NCBI GenBank assembly: GCA_963675135.1
Contig: OY776129.1
Coordinates: 60,513,028 to 60,577,027, forward strand
From: Galeopsis tetrahit
Taxonomy: Eukaryota; Streptophyta; Magnoliopsida; Lamiales; Lamiaceae
DNA: 64,000 nt
Direction: 5' to 3'
Below, piece by piece: positions 34,928 through 46,932 of this stretch; the stretch's first letter is position 1, and each line of letters starts with the position of its first letter. The notes under the pieces are model-generated. The model saw only the letters and a program-made list of their open reading frames with translations. It was not told the origin of the DNA and searched no databases. The translations under genes and the position numbers were made by a program.

Positions 34928-36236
34928 TTGTAATCATCCACATAATTCTTATTGATATATTTTAAAAGATAATTTAAAATAAATATTATCCATTAAAATA
35001 TATTTTAATTTTTTAATATGTAATCTCTCACTTAATCGTTAGTAAAAACAGCAAATTTTCCATCTGCCCATCCACCAACGATTTATTTTTTCTGATTTAC
35101 TATTTATTTTTTCTGGAAAAATCAAGCTTTTCCCACAAAGCAAATCAAGTTTTCTACAATTATTACTTTTTTTTTTCCCAATTTACTAACACAAACAAGT
35201 GGTGATGGATGACAAAATTTATAATTTAGCAATAAAATGATAAAAAAAATGATAATATTGAATCAAAAATAGTCATTTATTTAAGAGAAGATTAATCAAA
35301 TCGCTTAAGATGAATATTATAATGTGGAAAACAGTGCAATGTGGAAAGCTATCACTCAAGCATTCCCACGTACATATTACAATATGAAAAATGTAGACAC
35401 CTCATTAATAATATTATATTCAGAGGTCCTCATGGGTGGTTGCAAAACGTGTGTATGATTTGCGTAGTCGATAGGTTCTGGCATATGTGAAACACATTTT
35501 TAGTGTTGATAGAATATGGCCAATAAAAAGACAAATGATTTTGTGCTTATAGAAACAAGCCAATTTGTACACAAAGTGTGCTTCCAGAAATAAATTGATG
35601 ATGCATTATAAATGAGATTTATGTTGTTCAAAGGCTCACACAGAAATAAGTTGATGATAAATTATATTAATCTTGAGTCCAGTTGCAAAGAGAATGGATT
35701 ACATTTCATGCAGCTTGCTGATATATTTTCTTTGAATTAGCTAAGTACATCCTCCATTTTTTAGGTTTAACATGTTACTGCTAAATTGTAAATTATGTTA
35801 TTAAAGTTTTTTTTTTTAAATAAATTCTAAGAACTTGTCATTATATACAAGAGAATTTTATAATCTATGATACATCAAATTTTTCTAAAATATTTTATGA
35901 AATAACGATTAGAAAATTATACATATACGACAAAATTAAGATATTAAATTAATTTATTTTTTGCTTAGAAAATAAGTAATAATTGCAAAAAACTTGAATT
36001 TGCTTTGTGGGAAAGCTTTCTCTTTTCCTGATTTTTCAAATCAGAAAAAATAAATCGTTGGTGGCGTTGGTGGGTGGGCAGATGGAAGATTTGATTTGGT
36101 TTGAAGATGTTTTCTGGTTTTTACTTATGGTTAAGTGAGAGATTACATATTAAAAAATTAAAATATATTTTATTGGATAAGATTTATTTTAAATTATCTT
36201 TTAAAATATATCAATAAGAATGATGTGGATGATGAC
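34928..36236. mobile_element. Foldback element with ~240-bp inverted arms
   Basis: The left arm (about 34928-35165) and right arm (about 35990-36236) are inverted copies sharing cttattgatatattttaaaa and the segment around gcaaatcaagtt / caaatttgctttgtgg. The ~820-bp middle shows no gene. Family unclear; long arms suggest a Mutator-like element. Borders are approximate. Confidence 0.7.
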
Positions 36237-36913
36237 GCGGAGTGACAGCTCAGTAATCTGGTTCCATAAAAAAAATCGAAGGTTGGTTCTATATCAGTAC
36301 TCATATATATATATATATACTCTAAAATATAAATTAACATTTATAATAAAATTTGTTATATTAATATATTATATTATAAAAGTGTCATTCTAATTAAAGT
36401 AATGCACATATATTAAGAAATTAATTATAATTTCTTTCTACACTCCTAATAATATTTATATTTTTTTTTAAATAACACATTTATTTGAGATTTTAAAAAA
36501 TTTTAAGAGCAAATTAAGAAAAAGTGCAATAAATTCAAATTGAAAAATGTAAAACGTCAGATCAACCGTTAAAGTGGAATACGAAATATACAAAACAAAG
36601 CATTATGGAGTGAACTTGCTGGAAAAATTTGATAATAGAAAACATCATCAAAGTAGTAAAGTTAATAGAAAGAAGGCCAATAATAAGGGCATCTCTCTTC
36701 CGCGGCGGCGATCGGCCAGGTTGTGGAGGTGGAGGTCCCGTCGCCGCTCTCAGGCTTACGCTGTCGACAGGCCCTTTAATTTTTTTTGAAACGCTTCCAA
36801 CAACTACGGTGCAGTTTCCTCCCATAACACCAAGATGAATATTCAAATCTTTTTGCAAACCTTTTACACACAACAAAAAAATCAATATGAAAAATTATCT
36901 CAAATATCAAATT

Positions 36914-37322
36914 TGTTGGAAATAATTAATTGAGATAAACAGAATTAGAATTACCAACCTGTAATTCTCAATGCAGCGGAAGATTCTAGAACCCGGTTGA
37001 ATTCCACATACGTACTGTGATCCCCGTAGTCAGAACACGATCACATGAATTGCACGAATCGCTTCTTATATCCACAATCTAAATGCCCTTCTAGATTTAA
37101 GTGTGTGTGAAGCATATTGCACAGAATACAGAAATCCATGTTTCTATCTTTATGTCTTTTTGGAGCGGGAGAGCAAACAGAATTCCCTCTGTGTTAATCG
37201 TTATTGGAAAATCCGGTTGGATTTTTTTATGTAGGAGGTTATCTAAATAACTGCTTCTCTAATTATCCACTTCCATGTGTGGATTAAATAAATAAATAAT
37301 TAATATTATTTATTAGCTTTCA
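36914..37322 (-). repeat. 3' LTR of the minus-strand Copia element
   Basis: Direct repeat of 44251-44659 differing at only a few sites. On the minus strand it is preceded by a purine-rich tract (gagtgggaga) at 37323-37335. Confidence 0.95.
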
Positions 37323-38484
37323 TCTCCCACTCACACATGAAGTTTGAGTCTTATACTCCTCTACTTCACATCTTTGTACCATCACATAACACCTTTTCAT
37401 ACAGGCAAATAAATCGTGTGACCCTCGAGAATATGAGTTTTCACGCTATACACTTGTTAAGGATATATAGCAACTCAACCGGTTTTATATGAAGATTTCA
37501 AAACTCGTTATACCCCAGAACTCTTTCAATATAACATTAGTTGACATATCTCTTTCAATCCCTTAAACATAAGAGCATATTCAACCTTTTATCAAATCTA
37601 TGTATTCATAATCAAGTTCCGAACTTGATTGACCGGTCAATGAATCACAATAGAACATGTTAATTAAGACGTCCTTCCTTTTACACTAATATCTCCAAAC
37701 TCCCACTATAGCTTCTTTCCTAGACATGCACCGCATTGCCATATAACTTATAGATATTGGTAACATGCTAAAGTAGCAACACTACAGGGAAGACTTAAGA
37801 ATACAGTAAAAAGTCTTAAGGGTATTTGTTAGAGGATTTCTAAACCCTCAAGGCCTCATACAATGAGAAAATAGGGATATCTTTCTCATTTCCTTATGGC
37901 CATCTTAGCACATGTGGTATGAAAAACATGTCACGATATCTTAACTTCCCAAGATAGAAGCGTATGTCATTCTTTTATTTGACATCGTATAAATCACAGT
38001 TCAAGTGTATCCTCGACACTTAACTTGAATTTCCTCCCACTATAGTCCAGAAAATCCGCTGATTTAGCTTCGTAACAAGTTAAATAGATTTGTGGTAAAA
38101 TCTATTGCGATTATTTCTAAATAATCTCATCTCTGCACATGCCTCGATGTCAGAGGCGATTGCTCGTATGAGTGAGCCAATCTTTACTTGTCGACATACT
38201 ATTATATGAAACATCATATAATTCACAATACATAAATGTTCAACAACATTAACAACTACAACGCACTATGTTCAAATCCACACAAACACAAAACCTTAGA
38301 TGTCTAAAACATCTCTCAGGAATATATTTGACAAGAGGATCTGCAAACATCAAGTGAGTAGTCATGCATTTAAGAATCACAATTTTCTTCTTTTTATGTT
38401 TTCACAAAGTCAAAACTTTGTATCTAATTTGTTTGGTTTTTCATGAAACTCGGAATTTCGATTGTAAGCTTTAACTATTTTGAT

Positions 38485-39085
38485 TACTACAATGAATCAC
38501 TACAACTCCCACTGAAGTGTTTGATTCTGTAGTAAATCACCACAACTCTCACTGGAGTGTGAATCATTACAATTCCCAACGTAGTGTAAATCGTTACAAC
38601 TCTTCCATTAGAGTGTTTGATTCCACAGTGAATCGTTACAGCTTCCACTAGAGTGTTTGATTCAACAATGAATCGGTGTAACTCCCACTAGAGTGTTTGA
38701 TTACACAATGAATCGTTATATCTTCCACTAGAGCGTTTAATTCAACAATGAATCGTTACAACTCCCAAGATAGTGTAAATCGTTACAGCTCTCTCACTAG
38801 AGTGTTTGATTCTACAGTGAATCGTTACAGCTTCCACTAGAGTGTTTGATTCTAACAATGAATTGGTACAACTCCCACTAGAGTGTTTGATTCCACAATG
38901 AATCGGTATAACTCCCACTAGAGTGTTTGATTCCACAATGAATTGCTACAGCTCCCACTAGAGTGTTTAATTCAACAATGAATCGTCACAACTTCCACTG
39001 GAGTGTTCAATTCCATAGTGAATCGCTACAACTCTTACTGGAGTGTTTGATTCCACGATGAATCGTTACAACTCCTAATGGACTG
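38485..39085. repeat. 40-bp minisatellite inside Copia pol
   Basis: A unit like caatgaatcgttacaactcc followed by cactagagtgtttgattcca repeats every 40 bp: gagtgttt starts at 38611, 38651, 38691, 38731, then 38799, 38840, 38881, 38921, 38961, 39001 and 39041. About 14-15 units including shorter variants. It lies in the RNase H region just upstream (minus strand) of NSEFHEKPNK. Confidence 0.93.
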
Positions 39086-42000
39086 CTTACTTTTCCAAAA
39101 ATTTCAATAAATTTCTTACCCAAACTATTCCTCGTACTTACAGATGCACTTGCCACAAACTCTACTTGCACAGTGGATAGTACATGCCTATATACCCTTT
39201 CAGGTTTAAATTAATCTGTAGTACATTTCTGATATCTTACAATCCCTTACACTGCCACCAGTGTCTATACTGAATTGAATTGATATCTGCTAACCAAACC
39301 AACAGCTCATAATACGTCTGGATGTTCACTCGTCTTAGCATACATCAGACTTCCAATTACATTCGCATATAGTACTACTAACATTCCATTTTTTGAGTCT
39401 TTGGACACTTATCACAAATCAATAACTCGTCTTTTAAGACAAGAGTATCAATAGGCTTGCATGCATCCATTTTGAATCTGTTCTAGGAGTCTCTTTCTAT
39501 GTCTCTTGAGACAACCCAAGTAACTTCCTTGAACTATCTCTATGAATATTTTCACCAAATATACTCATTATCGTTTTCCAGCTAACATCGTATCAACATA
39601 CATAGGATAGAATTACAAAACTACTTAGGACCGTTTAACGTAATCACAATGGTCTTTGTCTATCATCACAAAGTTATATGAGACAATAATTCAATGAAGT
39701 CTCAAGTACCATTATCTTGAGAATTGTTTAAGTTCGTAAATCGATCTCATCAATTCACAAACATTATCCTCTTCTTTGAAGAATGAAATCCTACTTGTCT
39801 CAACATGTGGATTTCTTCTTCCAACTCTCCATTGAGAAAACACAGTCTAAACGTCCATTCTAATGTAATTCTAAATCTAGCCAGAAGTAGACGAATCAAG
39901 GTAAATTTCACAACAGGCGGAAAAAGATTATATACCCACACCTGAGTATAATTATTTTCTACCATGTGAACTTTTCTACCTCACTATAGACCCGTCAGTC
40001 TCTTTAAGAATCTGAGAATCCATTTATTCTCAATTTCTTTGTGTCTCAATGAAAGATCGACAAGTTTCCAAACTTGATTTGACCTTATTAACTTTGTCGT
40101 TTCTTCCATTGCTTTCTATCATTAGTCTCTTGTAGAACGAGCTAGAACCTCTGAAACGTTTGTAGGTTCTTCCTCATTCACTAAAACTTATCTTATTTTC
40201 TGAAGATACATAGAAGGCATGTCCTTCAATATCATGATGTCTCTTAGACACACGTTTCCTAAAAGTTTCAGATTGAAACTCTGTGACATCTTCTCTAGAT
40301 AATTACTCTCATCAAGATCCATCCGATCTTTAATGGGTAAACTTCTATCAAATATCACATTAAGTAAATCACTCCCACTTGGATCTGATAGAGAGTGATT
40401 ATTTCAATCACAAAAATGGTTTAGCATACCAAATGCTTCCAATACTAGGAAATTCTCAGAAAAATGGTATTATATGATTCTATCTCATGTCACACTCCCA
40501 ACTCCTCGATCTTCGATTAACATGTATCGTTTAGATTTAGCATAATATCCTTATGAAGATACGTTTCTAAACCCCCAAAACTCAACTTTTCATACTGACT
40601 CGTAGAATCAAGTATATAAGTTGCGGATATTCAGATACAAAAAATTACTCAAGAACAGGTATTCCACTCGTTCAGAGTTCTAATGGAGTTGAAGTAAATA
40701 TCTACGAATAACTTTATTCATAAAACATTGACAATTATTAACAACTCATCTCCCAAAGATGATAGTTAAAGTTTTGCCATCATGGATCTTATTATATCCA
40801 ACAACATGTACTCCTTCTTACAGTCACATCCTTGTGTAACAGTATTAGGTTTTGATAATTGTCGGATTATGTTGTTTTCATTACACAGTTCCTTGAACTG
40901 TTGGATAAACATTCCCGCTCTATAGGTTCTTAAAACCTTTAAAATTGTGTCTTTTATTCTCAACCTCTATTAGGTAATGTCTAAAGCAATCCAAATGCCC
41001 AAACTTTGAGAAATTGTATGGACAAGTCCAACACGTGAAAAATTATCGACGTAAGAAGTGAAAACAACCAGCTCCATGTTATTTAACATTTACAAAATCA
41101 CATTTATCATAACGAAATATATATGCAATGAAGAATTTAACAATAATCAAATGGTTTTTCAGTCACTTATGAGCAAGACAATATTAACGTGTTAAAAACT
41201 CAACTTATAAAGACGAACACTGTAGTCCTTCTTTCACAAGTCAGTTCTCCTAATCTTGCACAATATGACATAATCTAGCATACCGAATTTTATCAATAAC
41301 TCAAGCATTGCCAGAGGAACAAACCTTTAGTAACTATGAACTCGCTTCATAAAACTAATTGTTGTTCTCATACAAACTAAAATCATATAAAACTTAGAAA
41401 AATGTTTAGTACCATAATCCACATTGTTTATACTAATCACAACCATCTCTAAAAGGAAATAATAAATCACATCTCAATCATAGAAGAACATGGTCTAGAG
41501 GTGAGATCATGAGTGATCTTTAGAGCAAACTATACATCATGCATTACGAAACATTGACCTTTGTCAATCTCAAGTTTTACGAGTCTTTAAACTTTAACTC
41601 GAGCTCGGTTTCCTACACAATTCAATCTCGTCTTTCGTGGAATAGACAGAGATCTACAAATGCTCATATGTCTATATTCATTGGTCTGTCATTCCTGTGT
41701 CTATAATCCCCAATCATAAGATTTAGACGGAAATACAGTACTAAAGACATTTATGCCACAACTAAAAATCAGAATGAACTACCCTGTCCATCATGGACTC
41801 AAGATATTCACGAGTATAATGACCACACTTGTTACATTTGTAGCATGCCATCTCACTCTTATCCATTTTCAGTTTAGCATATTTCTTATCCATATTCTTC
41901 TTAGCATTAAGATTGATATCTATATTTCTAATAGTGTGCCCAATCTTAGGCTACTAGCTATGTCCCTTCTCTCCAATATCTCTTATGTTTAGAACTGGAT

Positions 42001-44250
42001 TTAGAAATGAGAACATAAGATGTTGACTTAATCAACTTCAAGTCACTCATCATATAACTCAATGTTTTGAGTTGTCTAAGTGAGAGTCTCAATACTTTCA
42101 TCAAATATTGTAATGACCCAAAAGTGTTCTCAATTTTCACGAAGTAATTGGATTCGATCTCGAATTTTATGTTTCTCAGAAAATGAAGTATCACCATACT
42201 TGTCCTTCAGATATTCCCAAATATCATAGATAGTACGGTGTTGTTCACAATTATAGATCATGTCGTCAATGACTAAGTTTACCAGTATTTCACAAGCTAT
42301 GTGAATACCTTTCAATTGTGGTAAGTCTCTTGACCCTTAATAATCTGAGTCTCCATCCTAACTTCAGGATCATCCATAATATGGTTGATAGTATCAAATG
42401 AATCATGTTCTTCCAAGAACATTAAAAATAATAATTATGACACCATGTGTCATTATTATCGCCTTTGAGTTTTTTTATAATTAACTCAGCGATCATTGCG
42501 TTTGTCTGATTTTTAATCGAAGTGATTCAACAAGTTAATGTTAATTTATGCATCATTATGTTCAATGTTAAGCTAACTGACATCTGAAAAATCTGATACA
42601 AAATTTGATATCGAAAAATAACTTAGAGCTATTAATCATCAATCTCACTAAGTATCCGCATTTAACAGATTCAGCTCCAAAACATGAACAATATTAGTTC
42701 TAGCTTTTAATTCAAAAAAAATTGCTAAAACTCCCACTCAACAACATGAATCTGCATGCTTAAACATTTATCAACATAAACACAATAAAGCACAATCATG
42801 TCATAAGTTAAAACAACCCAAAGTAGATCAGGTAATCAAAAAACTATTGTAAATTTAATAAACCAACTACAATGGTTATTTCAGAAAAATCTCGTTTCAG
42901 CTACACTCTTAGGCAGTTAACTTGAAGATTTCGGATAAACTTCAATGTATTTTATGCACTCTTGTATATAGTACTACTTTAGTACTAATATTATGAAAAA
43001 ATAATGGGAAAAATCAAAGACCAGGGTTCTCCATCCGAATGTTGCTCCAACTTCTCAAGCTAAGAACGTCGGATCCCCGAAATCATTTTTCAACACGTAA
43101 ACAAGTCGTTCCAACGACTAGTTCACTAGTATCTTTTTACCCAATCATGTCAACAATTTTCATAAAATTATCACTTTCCAATCTAGACATAATTCATCTT
43201 AGAAAACTACAATAAGTTCCCTTGAAATTGTCTTTGCTTGAATTTTAACTCCAATTAAATCACGAGCTTTGCAATCGGAATATCCTTACGTGATAATAGA
43301 AGAGCGACAAACTATAAATCTCCATTAATTAACGTAAAGTTCCCAAAAAAATGTAGTGACTTTTAATCATGTAATTCTTAAAATCACGGAGCTTAACTCC
43401 ATTATCTCGAATTTCTTAAACATTAAATGTTCTTATTCTTTCGAGTCATACCCATAAAACGAGCAACCTTTAAAACTAATTTAATGTTTATAAACTCGAA
43501 CACATGAATTTCAAGCCCATAATTACGCAAAGAAATTTAATCCAATGCGTATATATAGCTAATTCACAAGTGAAATAAGTTCATATCAAAGTTCTCATTC
43601 TTATAGATAAATAAGTACTTAAACTTTTCTTTGTTCAAATACATCCATAATATGAAAATTAAGAATCTACACGAAAAACGGAGCTCACAGGAATTTTCGG
43701 AACTAAAACCGGAGTTATAACGAGCCTAAACGAGCCAAAACAAGATTTTGAAAGAGCGCACAACTACTAATTGCAGAATGGTCCCTAGAGAATATCTAAT
43801 TCTCATTTAGCCACCCACAAAGTTTCTGAAACTTTTCAGAATTACCCCAGAAACGTGAATTTTTCAAAAATTCATATCTCACTCGTTTCTTTATATCGAT
43901 GGAATCCTCATTCAACGTACTTCAACCCAGTAACAAGAATTAATCACGATTCCCTATATATCATTCGTAATTTCCAGTCAAAGTTTCTGTAAATTTTCAA
44001 AGACCGATTTTTTTTCTCCCAAACGGTAAGGCCGAAAAATCTGAAACTTTCCAGATATCATCTACACTACACTACGCATGTAAAGTAAAAAATTCAGCCT
44101 CTAATTCCACCGTTTGAAAAAACGAAAAATAAAAAAAATACAGATTCTCCATAATTGCAGTGCATAATTAACAAATATATTATGGACATGCTTACATACG
44201 AATAATTAAGGCATACGTACGAGAATCCAACACATTGGCTCTGATACCAA

Positions 44251-44659
44251 TGTTGGAATTAATTAATTGAGATAAACAGAATTAGAATTACCAACCTGTA
44301 ATTCTCAATGCAGCGGAAGATTCTAGAACCCGGTTGAATTTCACATACGTACTGTGATTCCCGTAGTCAGAACACGATCACATGAATTGCACGAATCGCT
44401 TCTTATATCCACAATCTAAATGCCCTTCTAGATTTAAGTGTGTGTGAAGCATATTGCACAGAATACAGAAATCCCTGTTTCTATCTTTCTGTCTTTTTGG
44501 AGCGGGAGAGCAAACAGAATTCCCTCTGTGTTAATCGTTATTGGAAAATCCGGTTGGATTTCTTTATGTAGGAGGTTATCTAAATAACCGCTCCTCTAAT
44601 TATCCACTTCCATGTGTGGATTAAATAAATAAATAATTAATATTATTTATTAGCTTTCA
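44251..44659 (-). repeat. 5' LTR of the minus-strand Copia element
   Basis: Partner of 36914-37322; adjacent to the primer-binding site at its left edge. Confidence 0.95.
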
Positions 44660-44954
44660 AAATTAAATTAAAATTCTACTGCCTTGGTCTGGGTTTTAAT
44701 AGTATATTTTTTACCTGGAGAGAGAGAGGCAGAGACAGAATCAAGAATGAAAATGGCAATCAAGATTGTTGCTAAAACACTTAGACATCTTGGTTTTAGT
44801 CATTGAGGCTAGCACTCTGAAAATAATTACACACAAATTCAGGGTATATATAGAGGAACAATTATATCGATTAATCATGGTAGATTTGGAGTGTGAACAT
44901 AAAATAAATAAATAAATTTGACTAAGCAATGTTGTAATTATTGTTTTACAAGTC

Positions 44955-45569
44955 TGTTAGGATTAATGCAATATTGGATGTCATCTAATATCTATCAGAA
45001 GAGTTGCTATTGTTCTGATCTTGGAGTTCAGCAAAGTTGGGTTAAGGTGTAACTCAACTGATAAGGTTTAGTGGTCTTATTAGGAGTCAACTAATATGAA
45101 GTTATTGAGTTTGGACAACTCTGCTGAAGCAAGTTGTCTGAAGTCAGTTCAGGAGAGTTGGGGCCAAGTCTGCTGAGACAAGTCTGCTTAGCTAAGTCTG
45201 CTTAGACAAGTCTGCTGAAGTCTAGATTTTCAGAGTTAGTTAATTCTGATTTTTCTGTTAGTTGGTTGGTTAGTGGCGGTTATCCAATGCATTGTACATC
45301 TATAAATATACCATCTAGTGCATAGGTTGTGGGTTACTGAATTTGAGAGTTTTGAGAGATCAAGCTTAGTGAATACTTGTAATCTGTAACTTTCATTTGA
45401 GATTAGTGAAGAGAGTCTTCTATCCTCCGTGGACGTAGATCATTTGATCGAACCACGTAAATCCCGTGTTCTTTCTTTGAGTTCTTTATTCGTTTTCAAT
45501 TCTTTGCGTTTCTAGTTGTCTTGATTTATCATTTGTGAGGAGTTGCTTTGTGGATACAATTCCATAACA
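44955..45569 (+). repeat. 5' LTR of the plus-strand Copia element
   Basis: Contains a short internal tandem repeat of the type caagtctgct-gagacaagtc near 45170-45225 and a ctataaatata promoter-like box at about 45300. It differs from the 3' LTR mainly by 14 bp extra in the repeat and by about 4 bp fewer in a gttagttagttg run. Confidence 0.95.
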
Positions 45570-45615
45570 ATTGGCGCCGTCTGTGGGAACCGGAGATAAA
45601 GTCAAGAATCAAGAA

Positions 45616-46932
45616 ATGGGCTCTGTGAAATTGGAGATAGGGAAATTCAATGGTAAGACAGATTTTGGTTTATGGAAAGCCAAGATGAAGGCTCTGCTGT
45701 CACACCATGGGCTGAAAGAGGCCCTTACTCCTCTTGACCCTGCTGCATCCGATGCAGACAAGGCCAAGAAAGAAGAGCTTATGGAAAAAGCTTACAACAT
45801 TGTTGTTCTGAGTTTGGGAGACAATGTTTTCAGAGAAGTTATGAAGGAGAAGGATGTTGCTGGAGTATTTGAGGCGTTAGATGATCTGTATTTGGCACAA
45901 TCTTTGTCAAATCAGATGTTCATGGAAATGAAGCTTAATAATTTCAAGATGTCAGATGATAAAACCCTTGATGAGCAGTTAATAGAGTTCATGCAAGCAG
46001 TTGATGATCTTGAGAATGTTGGAATTACCTTGGAAGATCACAAGAAGTCCTTTCTACTCTTAGAGGCATTACCTCCCTCATATGACAGCTTCAAGGATGC
46101 TTTGCTGATTACCAAGGAGGGTAAGACAAAATTCAAAGAAGTTTTGTCCATACTGAAGACCAAGAGTTTACATGTTGCAAACTCAACCAAGAAGACCAAG
46201 AACCAAGCTGAGGGTCTCAATATCAAACTGAAGAATGACAAGAAAGGAGGGCAAGGCAAGAAGTTCCATGCCAAGCCAAACCACAAGAGAAATGGATATG
46301 TAGTCAAGAGCAAGGCTTGCTACAAATGCCATAAGGAAGGACATTTTATAAAAGATTGTCCTGAGCACAAGAAGGTTACTGATGCTGCCAAAGCTGATGT
46401 AGCAGAGGCAAAAGGGTATGATAGTGCTGAAGTGATGAGCATAACAGACAGCAAACTTGTTAATGAATGGGTGTTAGATTCTGAATGTTCATTTCACATG
46501 TGTCCCACCAAATCTTGGTTTCAAAACCTGGAAATGATGGATGGTGGATCGGTTTTATTGGGCAATGATGAATGCTGCAATGTGAGAGGAATTGACACTG
46601 TGAGGGTGAAGATGTTTAATGATAAACATGTGATCCTGACCAATGTCAGATTTGTTCCATATTTGAAGAGAAACCTTATATCTCTTGGCACACTAAATGC
46701 TTTGGGTTATGAATTCAAGACAGAAAGAGGATGTTTGCTGGTTACCAAAGCTGATAGAATAGTGATGCAAGGGAAGAAGTCAAATGGGTTATATTCTTTA
46801 ATTGGTGAGACAATCACAGGTGCTGCTGATGTTACCATGAGTTCTGAAGATGCTATGCTTTGGCATAAGAGGCTGGCACATGTAGGAGAGAAAGGCCTGA
46901 TGGAGTTATCCAAGAAGGGGGCTTTCCACTAG
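45616..46932 (+). CDS. Copia gag and protease open frame (first part of gag-pol)
   Basis: ATG 45616 (context aagaaATGg) is preferred over the upstream TTG at 45571, which lies in the primer site. Gag begins GSVKLEIGKFNGKTDFGLWK, followed by a UBN2-type domain, a Lys-rich stretch and the CCHC zinc knuckle CYKCHKEGHFIKDC. The protease motif reads WVLDSECSFHMC; Copia proteases have DSG at the catalytic Asp, so Gly to Glu (GGA to GAA) should kill it. Then the pre-integrase zinc region LWHKRLAHVGEKGLMELSKK, and a TAG stop at 46930. Particle structure and polyprotein cleavage were its jobs. Confidence 0.9.
   Translation: MGSVKLEIGKFNGKTDFGLWKAKMKALLSHHGLKEALTPLDPAASDADKAKKEELMEKAYNIVVLSLGDNVFREVMKEKDVAGVFEALDDLYLAQSLSNQMFMEMKLNNFKMSDDKTLDEQLIEFMQAVDDLENVGITLEDHKKSFLLLEALPPSYDSFKDALLITKEGKTKFKEVLSILKTKSLHVANSTKKTKNQAEGLNIKLKNDKKGGQGKKFHAKPNHKRNGYVVKSKACYKCHKEGHFIKDCPEHKKVTDAAKADVAEAKGYDSAEVMSITDSKLVNEWVLDSECSFHMCPTKSWFQNLEMMDGGSVLLGNDECCNVRGIDTVRVKMFNDKHVILTNVRFVPYLKRNLISLGTLNALGYEFKTERGCLLVTKADRIVMQGKKSNGLYSLIGETITGAADVTMSSEDAMLWHKRLAHVGEKGLMELSKKGAFH

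Larger units (their letters stand above)
36914..44659 (-). mobile_element. Degenerate Ty1/Copia retrotransposon (minus strand)
   Basis: Both 409-bp LTRs (36914-37322 and 44251-44659) are nearly identical, start TG and end CA on the minus strand, and are flanked by a perfect aaatt duplication (36909-36913, 44660-44664). The Met-tRNA primer site lies at about 44235-44250 (minus: ttggtatcagagcc). Order on the minus strand: gag (TIYDIWEYLKDKYG, 42130-42315), CCHC knuckle (CYKCNKCGHYSRE, about 41800-41850), integrase (FKELCNENNIIRQLSKPNT, 40766-40963), reverse transcriptase (FPPVVKFTLIRLLLA and LCFLNGELEEEIHM, 39750-39965) and a pol tail (FADPLVKYIPERCF, near 38300-38360). Many stops and frameshifts: dead. 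Confidence 0.95.
36562..44803 (-). pseudogene. Putative secreted-peptide-like gene, intron split by a Copia element
   Basis: Read on the minus strand: TATA box (tatatata, about 44853-44844), ATG at 44803, exon 1 to 44715 ending before gtaaaa, exon 2 from 36860 (after gtgtaaaag) to a stop at 36562. Exon 1 contains a hydrophobic segment LSVLATILIAIFILDSVSAS that looks like a signal peptide with cleavage after SAS, but it is one frame away from the ATG, so exon 1 appears frameshifted. Its phase fits exon 2: PG then LQKDLNIHLGVMGGNCTVVV, then KKIKGPVDSVSLRAATGPPP and PQPGRSPPRKRD, a basic Pro-rich tail reminiscent of signalling-peptide precursors, then a hydrophobic tail. Without the 7,746-bp Copia element and one TSD copy the intron would be about 103 bp, a normal plant size. 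No family assigned; speculative. Confidence 0.4.

Noticed and set aside
38485..39085. Regular 40-bp repeats as a possible CRISPR array
   Set aside because: The whole unit repeats with no unique spacers, it lies inside a plant retrotransposon, and the genome is eukaryotic; it is a minisatellite.
45571..45615. Start of Copia gag at 45571
   Set aside because: That start is TTG within the primer-binding site; the ATG at 45616 has good context.
46038..46368. Minus-strand frames in the young Copia element
   Set aside because: Antisense shadows of the gag frame.
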